Source: Halomonas sp. ML-15 | Lineage (GTDB): Bacteria; Pseudomonadota; Gammaproteobacteria; Pseudomonadales; Halomonadaceae | Direction of reading: 5' to 3' | DNA: 64,000 nt | Assembly (NCBI RefSeq): GCF_014779595.1 | Contig: NZ_JACXZT010000010.1 | Coordinates: forward strand, 310,001 to 374,000 | Part shown: piece by piece, positions 44,654-54,302 of the stretch | How the letters are laid out: every line of letters begins with the position of its first letter | Numbering within the stretch: position 1 is the stretch's first letter | Notes under the pieces: model-generated | What the model saw: the letters and a program-made list of their open reading frames with translations, nothing else | What the model was told of the DNA's origin: nothing | The model's database searches: none | Program-made: the position numbers and the translations under genes

Positions 44654-46459
44654 ATGCCCGACTACCAGGCCCCGCTGCGCGATTTGCGCTTCGTGATGGA
44701 CGAGATGCTCGACTTTCCGGCCCACTACGCTGCCTTGCCGGGGGGCGATGACGCTTCGCCTGACGTAGTCGCGGCGATTCTCGAGGAGGGGGCGCGTTTC
44801 TCCCGCGAGGTGCTGCTGCCGCTCAACCAGAGCGGCGACCGCGAGGGCTGTCTGCTGGAGGGGGGCGACGTCAAGGCACCCAAAGGCTTCAAGCAGGCCT
44901 ACCAGCAGTATGTCGAGGGCGGCTGGCCGAGCCTCTCCGCCGAACCTGAGTTCGGGGGCCAGGGCCTGCCGCACTCGCTGGGCATGGTGCTCTCCGAGAT
45001 GATCTGCGCCACCAACCTGGCATGGGGCATGTACCCGGGGCTCTCCCACGGCGCCGCCGACGCGCTGCGCCACCACGGCAGCGATGCGCAGAAGGCCACC
45101 TACCTGACCAAGCTTGTCGAGGGTGTGTGGACCGGCACCATGTGCCTCACCGAGCCGCACTGCGGTACCGATCTGGGCTTGATCAAGACCCGCGCCGTGC
45201 CCACTGTCGACGGCGCTTACGACATCACTGGCACCAAAATCTTTATCTCCGCCGGTGAGCACGATATGGCCGAGAATATCGTTCACCTGGTGCTGGCCAA
45301 GCTGCCGGATGCCCCCGAGGGCTCCAAGGGTATCTCGCTGTTCGTGGTGCCCAAGTTTCTGCCCGATGCCGACGGCAACCCCGGCCAGCGCAACGGCGTG
45401 AGCTGCGGCTCGCTGGAGCACAAGATGGGCATCCATGGCAACGCCACCTGTGTGATGAACTTCGACACCGCCAAGGGCTACCTGGTGGGCGCGCCCAACA
45501 AGGGCCTGGCGTGCATGTTCACGATGATGAACGTGGCGCGTATCGGGGTCGGCATCCAGGGGTTGGGCGTTACCGAGGCGAGCTTCCAGAACTCCCTGGC
45601 CTATGCCCGTGATCGCCTGCAGATGCGCGCGCTGTCCGGTGCCAAGGCGCCGGAGAAGGCCGCTGATCCGATCATCGTGCACCCCGACGTGCGGCGCATG
45701 CTGCTGACCCAGAAGGCCTTCGCCGAGGGCGGCCGGATGCTGGTGCTGTATACCGCGCAGATGGTCGATGTGGTCGAGCACGGTCAGGACGCCGCCGAGC
45801 GCGAGCACGCCGAGACGCTGCTGGGTCTGCTCACGCCGATCGTCAAGGCGTTCCTCACCGAGGTCGGCTTCGAAGCCACCAACGAGGGCGTGCAGGTGTT
45901 CGGTGGCCACGGCTTCATCCAGGAGTGGGGCATGGAGCAGCTGGTTCGCGATGCGCGTATCACGCGTCTCTACGAGGGCACCACCGGCATCCAGGCCCTC
46001 GACCTGCTGGGCCGCAAGGTGCTGATGAGCCAGGGCGAAACACTCAAGGTGTTCACCAAGGAAATTCACAAGTTCTGTCAGGCCGAAGCCGACAACCCGG
46101 CGCTGGCCGAATTTATCAAGCCACTGGCCAAGCTCAACGCCGAGTGGGGCGAGCTGACCATGGGCGTCGGGATGAAGGCGATGCAGGACCGCGAGGAAGT
46201 CGGTGCGGCCAGCGTCGACTATCTGATGTACTCCGGCTACGTGACCCTGGCCTACCTCTGGGCGCGGGCTGCCAAGCAGGCCAGCGCGGCGCTGGAGGGC
46301 GAGGAGGCGGCTTTCTACCAGGCCAAGCTCGACACCGCACGCTTCTATTACCAGCGACTGCTGCCGCGTACCCGTGGCCATGCCGCCATGGTGCAGGCGG
46401 GAGCCGGCTCGCTGATGGCGATCTCTGCCGAGGACTTTGGCCTGGGCTTCGAGATCTAA
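44654..46459 (+). CDS. acyl-CoA dehydrogenase, large C-terminal-domain type
   Basis: A 601-residue flavoenzyme. MCLTEPHCGTDLGLIKTRA is the FAD/substrate loop; the catalytic base lies in RLYEGTTGIQALDLLGRKV. The C-terminal ~130 residues form the extra domain found in the ~600-residue class related to FadE5/DmdC-type enzymes, distinct from E. coli FadE. It introduces the C2-C3 double bond in acyl-CoA, passing electrons to ETF. Two PsrA-like boxes precede it and a strong terminator follows. Confidence 0.93.
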   Translation: MPDYQAPLRDLRFVMDEMLDFPAHYAALPGGDDASPDVVAAILEEGARFSREVLLPLNQSGDREGCLLEGGDVKAPKGFKQAYQQYVEGGWPSLSAEPEFGGQGLPHSLGMVLSEMICATNLAWGMYPGLSHGAADALRHHGSDAQKATYLTKLVEGVWTGTMCLTEPHCGTDLGLIKTRAVPTVDGAYDITGTKIFISAGEHDMAENIVHLVLAKLPDAPEGSKGISLFVVPKFLPDADGNPGQRNGVSCGSLEHKMGIHGNATCVMNFDTAKGYLVGAPNKGLACMFTMMNVARIGVGIQGLGVTEASFQNSLAYARDRLQMRALSGAKAPEKAADPIIVHPDVRRMLLTQKAFAEGGRMLVLYTAQMVDVVEHGQDAAEREHAETLLGLLTPIVKAFLTEVGFEATNEGVQVFGGHGFIQEWGMEQLVRDARITRLYEGTTGIQALDLLGRKVLMSQGETLKVFTKEIHKFCQAEADNPALAEFIKPLAKLNAEWGELTMGVGMKAMQDREEVGAASVDYLMYSGYVTLAYLWARAAKQASAALEGEEAAFYQAKLDTARFYYQRLLPRTRGHAAMVQAGAGSLMAISAEDFGLGFEI

Positions 46460-46508
46460 CCTCTACACGATTGTCTCTCTCGGTCAGGCGCTCTGACTGA
46501 ACCGCTTG

Positions 46509-46536
46509 AGGCGGCCCGCTTGGGCCGCCTTTTTTT
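46509..46536 (+). terminator. intrinsic terminator after acyl-CoA dehydrogenase
   Basis: AGGCGGCCC-GCTT-GGGCCGCCT followed by seven T. A 9-bp GC-rich stem with a tetraloop and T-tract. Confidence 0.92.
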
Positions 46537-46573
46537 GCTTGTCGGAAGTTGCAACGGCGAGCGCTCAGGTGGC

Positions 46574-46603
46574 CTTGAAATTGTGCCGACCGCCACCAGA
46601 TAT
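46574..46603 (+). promoter_or_regulatory. possible sigma-32 promoter before hsp20
   Basis: CTTGAAA (46574-46580) matches a heat-shock -35, and CACCAGAT follows 13 nt later where CCCCATNT is expected. The -10 match is partial. It lies about 85 nt before the hsp20 start. Confidence 0.35.
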
Positions 46604-46683
46604 TTTAAAGCCAAGGGGCAACCCGAGGCGCTAAGTGTTTCGATTTGCGTCACATGTTGGAAAGATCAGACAGGAGGTGGCGT

Positions 46684-47217
46684 ATGAATCTGCAAAAACT
46701 CTCTCCCTGGAACTGGTTCAAGAGCGAGAACGCCGATGCGCCCACTCCGCCGTCCGCGGTGGAGCCACGTCGGGGTGAACTCTCGCCCTTCTTGAGTATG
46801 CATCAGGAGCTGGATCGCTGGATGGACAGCGTCATGCGGCAGTTCGGCATGTCGTCCCTGGAAAGCCGCGTTAGCGACCTGCCAGGATTGCTGCAGCCAC
46901 GGCTCGATATTGCCGAGCGCGACAGCGAGTACGTGATCAGCGTCGAGGTGCCAGGAGTCGAGGAGAAAGACATCACTCTCTCCCTGGATGACCATCGCCT
47001 GGTCATCGAAGGTGAAAAGCGCCAGGAGAGCCGTACTGACGATAACCAGCTCCATCGTATCGAGCGCTCCTATGGCCGGTTCCGGCGCGTGTTGGACCTG
47101 CCTGCGGATGCCAGGGACGAGGATATCAAGGCCTCTTTCAACCACGGGGTGCTGACGGTACGGGTGCCGCGCAGCGAGCAGGCCAGGGCGGCTCGCCGTG
47201 AAATCCCCATTCAGTGA
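46684..47217 (+). CDS. Hsp20/alpha-crystallin small heat-shock protein
   Basis: A 177-residue ATP-independent holdase. The alpha-crystallin domain is at ~65-165 (PRLDIAERDSEYVISVEVPGV, then IERSYGRFRRVLDLP and GVLTVRVPR), ending with an IPIQ tail equivalent to the IXI motif. ATG 46684 has AGGAGG 6 nt upstream; an earlier in-frame start is not supported. It is followed by an intrinsic terminator, so it is a single-gene unit. Confidence 0.92.
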   Translation: MNLQKLSPWNWFKSENADAPTPPSAVEPRRGELSPFLSMHQELDRWMDSVMRQFGMSSLESRVSDLPGLLQPRLDIAERDSEYVISVEVPGVEEKDITLSLDDHRLVIEGEKRQESRTDDNQLHRIERSYGRFRRVLDLPADARDEDIKASFNHGVLTVRVPRSEQARAARREIPIQ

Positions 47218-47238
47218 GAGCGCTTGACAAGGCTATGG

Positions 47239-47264
47239 AGCTCGCCGGTAGGCGAGCTTTTTTT
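47239..47264 (+). terminator. intrinsic terminator after hsp20
   Basis: AGCTCGCC-GGTA-GGCGAGCT, an 8-bp stem with tetraloop, followed by a run of T. Confidence 0.92.
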
Positions 47265-47399
47265 ATGTGCGCCAGGCATGGCGCTGTTGCGGGAGATGGT
47301 GCCTCTCAACCAGCACCATAGGGATCGGCGATTGGCCACAGCAGTCGTGATGAACTTTAATGAGGTCTAGGGAATCATCCTCACTGCCGGAGGAAGCGC

Positions 47400-47801
47400 A
47401 TGTTATCGCTTCGCCGTGTTGCCTACATTGCATTGGCTTGGGTCAGCTTCTGCCTCGGCATGATCGGTGTCGTAGTGCCGCTGATGCCGACCACCTGCTT
47501 TATGCTGCTGGCGGTATGGGCCGCTTCTCGCGGTTCACCGCGCTTTGCCCAGTGGATTCGCGAACATCCGCGCTTTGGCGCCTCGGTGGTCGCCTGGGAG
47601 CGCGAGCGGGCGATTCCGCGTCGCGCCAAGGGCGTCGCGGTGCTGATGCTGGTTTTCTCGGTCGCGGTGCTGCTGCTGACGGTGCCCAGCGCGATCGTCA
47701 AGCTGGCGCTGGTCACCGGCCTCGGTCTGCTGGCGGTGTGGATCGTGACTCGCCCGTCACCCGTTGATGGATCGGGCCCCTTCACCAATCAGGTCCGGTG
47801 A
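47400..47801 (+). CDS. YbaN family (DUF454) membrane protein
   Basis: A 133-residue inner-membrane protein. The family block GMIGVVVPLMPTTCFMLLAVWAASRGSPRFAQWI is at the N-terminus, followed by two C-terminal helices (~83-118). It resembles E. coli YbaN; function unknown. GGAGGA lies just upstream of the ATG. Confidence 0.85.
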   Translation: MLSLRRVAYIALAWVSFCLGMIGVVVPLMPTTCFMLLAVWAASRGSPRFAQWIREHPRFGASVVAWERERAIPRRAKGVAVLMLVFSVAVLLLTVPSAIVKLALVTGLGLLAVWIVTRPSPVDGSGPFTNQVR

Positions 47802-47893
47802 TGGTGCCGATATGGTCGCGCCGGGAGAGGCTTTGAGTCTGGCGACCGCTGGGCCGTACAATGGGAACAATTTCCGAACAGGAGCGTTCCTCG

Positions 47894-50536
47894 ATGTCAG
47901 CACCCCAGCCGACCTACCTTAATGACTACCAGCCGCCCGCGCATCGGGTTACCCACACCGAGCTGACCTTCGATCTCTCGCCCGGGGCTACGCGAGTCAA
48001 GGCACGGCTGCACGTGGAGCGTCATCCCGATCGTGCTGATGCCGCCGAATCGCCGCTGGTACTCGACGGCGAGCATCTGCTGCTCAAGGCCATCGCCATC
48101 GATGGTCAGCCCCTCGACGCCGACGAGTACCAGGTCGACGACAACCAACTGACTGTGCACCGGGTGCCCGAGCGCTTCCTGCTCGATACCGAGGTCGAGA
48201 TCGCCCCCGAGGCCAACACCGCGCTGGAGGGCCTCTACCAGTCCAGCGGTATGTACTGCACCCAGTGCGAGGCCGAGGGTTTCCGGCGTATCACCTTCTA
48301 TCCCGACCGTCCCGATGTGATGGCGACCTTCTCCACCACCCTGATCGGCGATACCCAGCGCGAGCCGGTATTGCTCTCCAACGGTAACCCCATAGAGCGC
48401 GGCGAGCTGCCCAACGGCCGCCACTTCGTGACATGGGAAGACCCGCACCCCAAGCCCTGCTACCTGTTCGCGCTGGTGGCCGGCGACCTGCAAAAGGTCG
48501 AAGACAGCTTCACCACCATGAGCGGGCGCGAGGTGGCGCTGCAGATCTGGGTCGAAGAGGAGAATCTCGACAAGACCGATCACGCCATGGCCTCGCTGAA
48601 GCGTGCCATGAAATGGGACGAGGAGACCTACGGGCGCGAATACGATCTCGACCTGTTCATGATCGTCGCGGTCAACGACTTCAACATGGGCGCGATGGAG
48701 AACAAAGGCCTCAACATCTTCAACTCGGCGGCGGTGCTGACGCATCCTCAGACCGCTACCGACGCCGCCTTCCAGCGCGTCGAGGGTATTGTTGCCCACG
48801 AATACTTCCACAACTGGTCGGGCAACCGGGTGACCTGTCGCGACTGGTTCCAGCTCTCCCTCAAGGAGGGCTTCACGGTGTTTCGCGACCAGTGCTTCTC
48901 GGCGGATACCAACTCGGCGCCGGTCAAGCGCATCGAGGATGTCTCCTTCTTCCGCACAGCCCAATTCGCCGAAGATGACGGCCCTACCGCCCATCCGATT
49001 CGTCCCGACCACTACATCGAGATCACCAACTTCTACACCCTGACCATCTACGAGAAGGGCGCCGAGGTGGTGCGCATGCTGCGCAACCTGGTCGGCTGGG
49101 AGGCCTTCCGCCAGGGCAGTGATCGCTACTTCGAACGCTTCGACGGCCAGGCAGTGACCATCGAGGACTTCGTCGACTGCATGGCCGAGGCCTCGGGGCT
49201 CGACCTCAGCCAGTTCATGCGCTGGTACTCCCAGGCCGGTACCCCGGAGATCGACGCCTACGGCGAGTACGACTACGCCAAGTCCGAGTATCACCTGACA
49301 CTGCGTCAGCGCACCCCGGCCACCCCGGGTCAGCCCGACAAGCTGCCGCTGCATATCCCGGTTCGCCTGGGCCTGGTCGGCACCAAGTCCGGCGAGGACC
49401 TGCGCATGACCCTGGACGGTGAGGTGGTCGGCAAGGACGCGGTGATCCACCTGCGCGAGGAGGAGCAGCATTTCGTCTTCACCGATATCGCCGAGGCGCC
49501 GGTGCCGTCGCTGCTGCGCGGCTTCTCGGCGCCGGTCAAGCTGCGCTTCCCCTATGCCCGCGAAGACCTGGCCTTCCTGCTGACCCACGACTCCGATGGC
49601 TTCAACCGCTGGGATGCCGGACAGCGGTTGGCGCTGCTGGCCCTGGATGACCTGATCGCCGCTCACCGCAACGGCGTCGAGAAGGTCATGGACGTACGCG
49701 TGGTCGAGGCCTTCCGCGGCCTGCTCAGTGCCGAGACCGACGACAAGGCGGTACTGGCGGAGATGCTGACGCTACCCTCCGAAGCCTATATCGCCGAGCA
49801 GCAGCCGGTGGTCGACGTCGACGCCATCCACGCTGCGCGCACCTTCGTCAAGCAGTCCCTGGCGGCTTCCCTGCGCGACGACTTCCTGCGCGTCTACTAC
49901 GACAACGCCAGCGATGCCGCCTACGCTCCTGAGCCCGAGCAGATTGCCGCGCGCAGCCTCAAGAACGTGGCGCTGTCGTACCTGGTGAGCATCGAGGACG
50001 AAGAGGGCATCGAACTGGCCCAGCGTCAGTTCAGCGCCGGCCACAACATGACCGACGTGCGTTGCGCACTGACCCTGCTCACCCACAGTTCGCGCGGTGA
50101 TCTGGCCGACCCAGCACTCAAGCTGTTCAGTGAGAAGTGGGCCCACGACCCGCTGGTCATGGATCAGTGGTTCAGCATCCAGGTAACGCGTCCGCATTCG
50201 GACGCCCTCGATCGAGTGAAATTCCTGATGCAGCACCCGGCCTTCTCGCTCAAGAACCCCAATCGCGTGCGCGCCCTGATTGGCGCCTTCGCCGGGCAGA
50301 ACCGGGTCAACTTCCATCGCATCGACGGCGCCGGCTACCGGCTGCTGGCCGACGTGGTAATCGAGCTCAATCGTCTCAATCCGGAGATCGCCGCGCGCAT
50401 CATCACCCCGCTGACCCGCTGGCAGCGCTTCGATGAGCAGCGCCAGGCGCTGATGAAAGCCGAGCTGGAGAGAATTCGTGCTGAAGAGCTGTCACCCAAC
50501 GTCTTCGAGGTGGTGGAGAAGGCGCTGGCCGAGTAG
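47894..50536 (+). CDS. pepN: aminopeptidase N
   Basis: An 880-residue M1 zinc aminopeptidase that trims N-terminal residues in the cytoplasm. The exopeptidase motif GAMEN and the zinc site HEYFHNWSGNR (His302, Glu303, His306 with a downstream Glu) are intact, followed by the C-terminal helical domain. Start ATG 47894 (CAGGAG upstream) gives an N-terminus like E. coli PepN; the frame is open 11 codons further. Length matches the proteobacterial M1 type. Confidence 0.95.
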   Translation: MSAPQPTYLNDYQPPAHRVTHTELTFDLSPGATRVKARLHVERHPDRADAAESPLVLDGEHLLLKAIAIDGQPLDADEYQVDDNQLTVHRVPERFLLDTEVEIAPEANTALEGLYQSSGMYCTQCEAEGFRRITFYPDRPDVMATFSTTLIGDTQREPVLLSNGNPIERGELPNGRHFVTWEDPHPKPCYLFALVAGDLQKVEDSFTTMSGREVALQIWVEEENLDKTDHAMASLKRAMKWDEETYGREYDLDLFMIVAVNDFNMGAMENKGLNIFNSAAVLTHPQTATDAAFQRVEGIVAHEYFHNWSGNRVTCRDWFQLSLKEGFTVFRDQCFSADTNSAPVKRIEDVSFFRTAQFAEDDGPTAHPIRPDHYIEITNFYTLTIYEKGAEVVRMLRNLVGWEAFRQGSDRYFERFDGQAVTIEDFVDCMAEASGLDLSQFMRWYSQAGTPEIDAYGEYDYAKSEYHLTLRQRTPATPGQPDKLPLHIPVRLGLVGTKSGEDLRMTLDGEVVGKDAVIHLREEEQHFVFTDIAEAPVPSLLRGFSAPVKLRFPYAREDLAFLLTHDSDGFNRWDAGQRLALLALDDLIAAHRNGVEKVMDVRVVEAFRGLLSAETDDKAVLAEMLTLPSEAYIAEQQPVVDVDAIHAARTFVKQSLAASLRDDFLRVYYDNASDAAYAPEPEQIAARSLKNVALSYLVSIEDEEGIELAQRQFSAGHNMTDVRCALTLLTHSSRGDLADPALKLFSEKWAHDPLVMDQWFSIQVTRPHSDALDRVKFLMQHPAFSLKNPNRVRALIGAFAGQNRVNFHRIDGAGYRLLADVVIELNRLNPEIAARIITPLTRWQRFDEQRQALMKAELERIRAEELSPNVFEVVEKALAE

Positions 50537-50558
50537 CGCAGACACTTTTCGGACAAGC

Positions 50559-50849
50559 CTAGCGGCCGATTAGCCAGCTCAGGACAACCAGGCCAAGGAA
50601 GGCCCAGATCAGGGTGGCAATCAGACGCCCGGCGAGCAGCGCTCTCAGCGCGCAGTAGAGCATCCATACGCCGACAATCAGCAGCAGCAGGCTGAACAGG
50701 GAGGGGTTGATGCCCATGGCGTTGCTGAGCCCGCTGATAAAGCCCTCCAGCGAGCCGCGCAGGCTGGAGAAGAAGATCACCAGCAGATCTACGATCCAGC
50801 GCAGGGTCTCGCCGATCAGGGTGCCTAGCCAGTTGAAAAAGCCTTCCAT
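50559..50849 (-). CDS. small membrane protein, unknown function
   Basis: A 96-residue protein from Met at 50849 (MEGFFNWLGTLIGETL). It has an amphipathic N-terminal half (~1-40) and two hydrophobic helices (~44-66, ~73-94), ending SWLIGR. AGGA lies upstream; a longer frame to 50966 is not supported by a ribosome site. It is convergent with pepN and divergent from the MgtC-like gene. No family recognised. Confidence 0.65.
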   Translation of the reverse strand: MEGFFNWLGTLIGETLRWIVDLLVIFFSSLRGSLEGFISGLSNAMGINPSLFSLLLLIVGVWMLYCALRALLAGRLIATLIWAFLGLVVLSWLIGR

Positions 50850-50958
50850 GGGTGTCCTGTGCCGGTGCGGGTCGAGATCACGAATCTGCGGGCTCATGGC
50901 GGCCAGGTCAAGTATTGTGGGGCTATGCTGATCAGGGTGTGGGCATGGAGAGGGCACG

Positions 50959-51654
50959 ATGAGCACAGACCAGCTGTTGATGGTGTTCTACCTCGGAGCG
51001 GCCTGGCTGGCGGGTAGTCTGATAGGGCTGGAGCGCAGCTATCACGGGCGTCCGGCGGGCTTTCGCACTCACGCCCTGGTATGCCTGGCGTCAGCGCTGC
51101 TGATGATGGTCACCACCCATCAGGGCCAGTGGTTCGGCGCCACGGTACCGGCCAGCGCGGTCACCACCGACCCGACGCGCATGGCTCAAGGCATCATGAC
51201 CGGGATTGGCTTCTTGGGCGCCGGGGTGATCTTCAAGGAGGGGCTGACGGTACGTGGCCTCACCACCGCGGCATCGATCTGGATGACGGCCGCGCTGGGT
51301 ATTCTCTACGGCATCGGCTTTCTGTTTCCGGCGATCCTGGTGACCATCGTGACGCTGGTCACGCTGTCGCTATTTCGCTGGATGGAGGCGCGTATGCCCA
51401 GCCAGCACTTCGCCGACCATGTGCTCTCTTTTGCGGTTGGCAGCGCCCTGGACGAAGCCAGCATGCGTGAGTTGATCGGTGGCCAGGGCTTCCGCATCAA
51501 GTCGCTGAGCTACCGACTGGTGCAGCGCGGCACGGTGTACGAGTACCACATGACCCTGCAGACCCTCGATCGGCACAATTTTGGCCGGCTGGCCGAAGCG
51601 CTGCGTGATCGCGACGGGGTACTGGAGTTTCGTCTTGCCCCGCTGGCAGAGTAA
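50959..51654 (+). CDS. MgtC/SapB family membrane protein
   Basis: A 231-residue protein. The N-terminal membrane domain (~1-140) has the family sequence GSLIGLERSYHGRPAGFRTHALVCLAS and QGIMTGIGFLGAGVIFKEG..VRGLTTAASIW. The C-terminal ~80 residues form an ACT-like soluble domain. MgtC-type proteins adapt cells to low magnesium by modulating ATP synthase or metal transport; in free-living bacteria the role is uncertain. GAGAGG lies shortly before the start. Confidence 0.88.
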   Translation: MSTDQLLMVFYLGAAWLAGSLIGLERSYHGRPAGFRTHALVCLASALLMMVTTHQGQWFGATVPASAVTTDPTRMAQGIMTGIGFLGAGVIFKEGLTVRGLTTAASIWMTAALGILYGIGFLFPAILVTIVTLVTLSLFRWMEARMPSQHFADHVLSFAVGSALDEASMRELIGGQGFRIKSLSYRLVQRGTVYEYHMTLQTLDRHNFGRLAEALRDRDGVLEFRLAPLAE

Positions 51655-51714
51655 GCTCGATGGCTGCCACTGATGATTTTCACGGCGCACTGCGCCCCTG
51701 ACCAGAGACCGGCT

Positions 51715-52311
51715 ATGTCGATGACCAGCATTGTTCTACTCGTGATTGCCGTGGCGCTGATTTTCTACGGCGTCAGCATTTACAACAGCCTGGTGGCGCT
51801 GCGCAATCGCTACCAGAACGCCTTTGCCCAGATCGAGGTGCAGCTCAAGCGCCGCTACGACCTGATCCCCAACCTGGTCGAGACCGCCAAGGCCTATATG
51901 TCCCATGAGCGTGACACCCTGGAAGCGGTGGTCCAGGCGCGTCAGGGTGCCATGGCCGGCCTGGCATCGGCCGCCGAAAAGCCTGGCGACCCCAAGGCCA
52001 TGGCTGAGCTGGCCGGCGCCGAGGGTGCGCTAGGTTCGGCGATGGGGCGGCTCAACGTGGTGATGGAGGCGTATCCCGACCTCAAGGCCTCGGCCAACAT
52101 GCAGCAGCTCAGCGAGACCCTGACCAGTACCGAGAACCGGGTTGCCTTTGCCCGTCAGGCTTTCAACGACGCGGTGATGCAGTACAACACCTACCGCCAG
52201 CGCTTCCCGACGGTACTGCTGGCCGGCACCTTCGGCCATGGCGAGGACGCCGCAATGCTGGAGTTCGAGGACAGCGAGGCGATTCAGGAAGCGCCTAAGG
52301 TTTCGTTCTAG
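51715..52311 (+). CDS. LemA family protein
   Basis: A 198-residue protein with one N-terminal transmembrane helix (~4-24) and a helical LemA domain with NSLVALRNRYQNAFAQIEVQLKRRYDLIPNLVET. The start is MSMTS at 51715, where the membrane helix begins. The stop codon is directly followed by the ATG of the M48 protease, so the pair is probably one unit, as LemA and M48/HtpX-like proteases often are. Confidence 0.92.
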   Translation: MSMTSIVLLVIAVALIFYGVSIYNSLVALRNRYQNAFAQIEVQLKRRYDLIPNLVETAKAYMSHERDTLEAVVQARQGAMAGLASAAEKPGDPKAMAELAGAEGALGSAMGRLNVVMEAYPDLKASANMQQLSETLTSTENRVAFARQAFNDAVMQYNTYRQRFPTVLLAGTFGHGEDAAMLEFEDSEAIQEAPKVSF

Positions 52312-54240
52312 ATGGCGGCGCCGAGCTCGATGGACTTCTTTGCCGCCCAGGATCGCGCCAGGCGTAATACCGGTCGTCTGGTGTTGCTGCTGATCGTCGC
52401 CGTGGTCTCGCTGGTGGCAATAGCAACCCTGGCGGTGGCCCTGGTGCTGGTCATCAGTGAGGGCAGCCAGCAGCAGGCGACGGGCGACCCGCTGGCGCGT
52501 GCCCTGGACCCGTATCTGTTGGGTACTGTGGCGCTGGGCGTGCTGGCGCTGGTGGTGATGGGCAGCCTGTTCAAGCATCTGCAGCTACGCGCCGGCGGGC
52601 GGGCGGTGGCCGAGGCGATGGGCGGCAGGCTGCTCAACGGCAACGCTCGCGACGCCGACGAACAGCGCATGCTCAATGTCGTTGAAGAGATGGCGATCGC
52701 CTCAGGAACGCCGGTACCGGCGGTGTATCTGCTCGATGAGCCGGCGATCAACGCCTTCGCTGCCGGGCATTCGCCCCAGGATGCGGTGATCGGGGTTACC
52801 CGGGGTGCCATCGAGCGGCTCGACCGCGATGAGCTGCAGGGCGTGGTGGCCCACGAATTCAGCCATATCTTCAACGGTGATATGCGCCTGAATCTGCGCC
52901 TGGTAGCGCTGCTCCATGGGCTGCTGCTGATCGGTCTGATCGGCCATATCGTGCTGCGCGGCAGCGCCGGCCGGCGCCTGGCCGGGGGTAATCGCAACAA
53001 CAATGGCCAGGCCGCGATGCTGGCGTTGGGTGCGGCGCTGATGGTGGTGGGTTACGTCGGTACCCTGTGCGGTAATCTGGTCAAGGCCGCGGTAAGTCGC
53101 CAGCGCGAGTTTCTGGCCGACGCCTCGGCGGTTCAATTCACCCGCGATCCGAACGGGATCGGCGGTGCGCTGAAGAAGATTGGCGCCCATCAGCACGGCT
53201 CGCAGCTGGAGGCGAGTAACGCCGCCGAGTTCAGCCACCTCTACTTCAGTCGCGGGATCAAAGCCGCCAGCGGCATGCTGGCGACCCATCCGCCCCTCGA
53301 TGAGCGCATCCGCCGTGTCGACCCGAAGTGGGACGGCGAGCTGCCCAGCACCGCGGAGCGCCGCGATAGCAGCGACGAGGCCCCGGCCGAATCGGCGCCT
53401 GCCGGCGAGTCCCGCGGGCGCGATGCCCGAAAGCTGATGGCGCTGGCGTTGGCCACCATTGGCCAGCTCGACCAGGCCCATCTCAACGATGCGCGGCGGC
53501 GCCTGGATGCACTCGACCCGCAGCTGCTGGAAGCCGCTCACGACCCCTGTGCCGCGCGCGCGGTGGCCTATGGTGTATTGATCCATCTCGATCCCGAGAC
53601 TCGGACGGCGCAGCGTGAGCTGCTCGAGGGCGTGGCCGACCCCGCCGTGCTGCGCGAGCTGGACGCTCTCGATGCGCCATTGGCGGCGCTGCCCGCCGAC
53701 CAGCGACTGGTACTGATCGAGCTTGCCATCCCGCTACTCAAGCAGCTCTCCACGGCACAGTACGCGACCTTCAAGCTGTGTCTGGAGCGCTTGATCGCTG
53801 CCGAATCGGCGCCCGGCGCGCTGCACTGGGCGCTCTACCGGGTGCTGGTGCAGGGCGTTGAAGGGCGTCATACGCGGCGCCGCGACCGCCCCCTCTCGGC
53901 GCTGGCCGAGCCGGCGGCGGCGCTGCTGTCGAGCATGGCGCGTGCGGGCACGGACGATGCGAAGGAGGCTCGGCGCGCCTTCGCTGCCGGGGTGGCCACG
54001 CTGGCACCAATGGCGCTCGACTATGTGCCCGGACCGACCCCCTTCAGTGAACTGGACCTGAGCCTGGATCGCCTGCAGCGGCTTAACGGTGACGGGCGTC
54101 GGCAGCTGCTCGCGGCGCTGGCCGAATGTGTCGAGCATGATGGCCGGGTCAGCCCGGGTGAAGCCGAGCTGTTCCGGGCCCTGGCCGAGGCCCTGGACTG
54201 TCCGCTGCCGCCGCTGCTCGATGCTGGTGAAACCAACTAA
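52312..54240 (+). CDS. M48 family membrane metallopeptidase
   Basis: A 642-residue protein. Two N-terminal helices (~20-45, ~65-87) lead into an HtpX-like peptidase with VVAHEFSHIFNGD (His181, Glu182, His185) and third ligand in EFLADASAVQF. Further helices around ~205-255 include SAGRRLAGG. The last ~300 residues are an added helical region not found in HtpX (about 290 aa), ending in an EF-hand/TerB-like VEHDGRVSPGEAELF. Starts one base after the lemA stop; no gap. Likely membrane protein quality control; substrate unknown. Confidence 0.9.
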   Translation: MAAPSSMDFFAAQDRARRNTGRLVLLLIVAVVSLVAIATLAVALVLVISEGSQQQATGDPLARALDPYLLGTVALGVLALVVMGSLFKHLQLRAGGRAVAEAMGGRLLNGNARDADEQRMLNVVEEMAIASGTPVPAVYLLDEPAINAFAAGHSPQDAVIGVTRGAIERLDRDELQGVVAHEFSHIFNGDMRLNLRLVALLHGLLLIGLIGHIVLRGSAGRRLAGGNRNNNGQAAMLALGAALMVVGYVGTLCGNLVKAAVSRQREFLADASAVQFTRDPNGIGGALKKIGAHQHGSQLEASNAAEFSHLYFSRGIKAASGMLATHPPLDERIRRVDPKWDGELPSTAERRDSSDEAPAESAPAGESRGRDARKLMALALATIGQLDQAHLNDARRRLDALDPQLLEAAHDPCAARAVAYGVLIHLDPETRTAQRELLEGVADPAVLRELDALDAPLAALPADQRLVLIELAIPLLKQLSTAQYATFKLCLERLIAAESAPGALHWALYRVLVQGVEGRHTRRRDRPLSALAEPAAALLSSMARAGTDDAKEARRAFAAGVATLAPMALDYVPGPTPFSELDLSLDRLQRLNGDGRRQLLAALAECVEHDGRVSPGEAELFRALAEALDCPLPPLLDAGETN

Positions 54241-54302
54241 GAGGCTGGCCAAGCTGCGCACGGCGCGGCATGATGCCGTTATCCCCCCATGAGATGGAGC
54301 TC

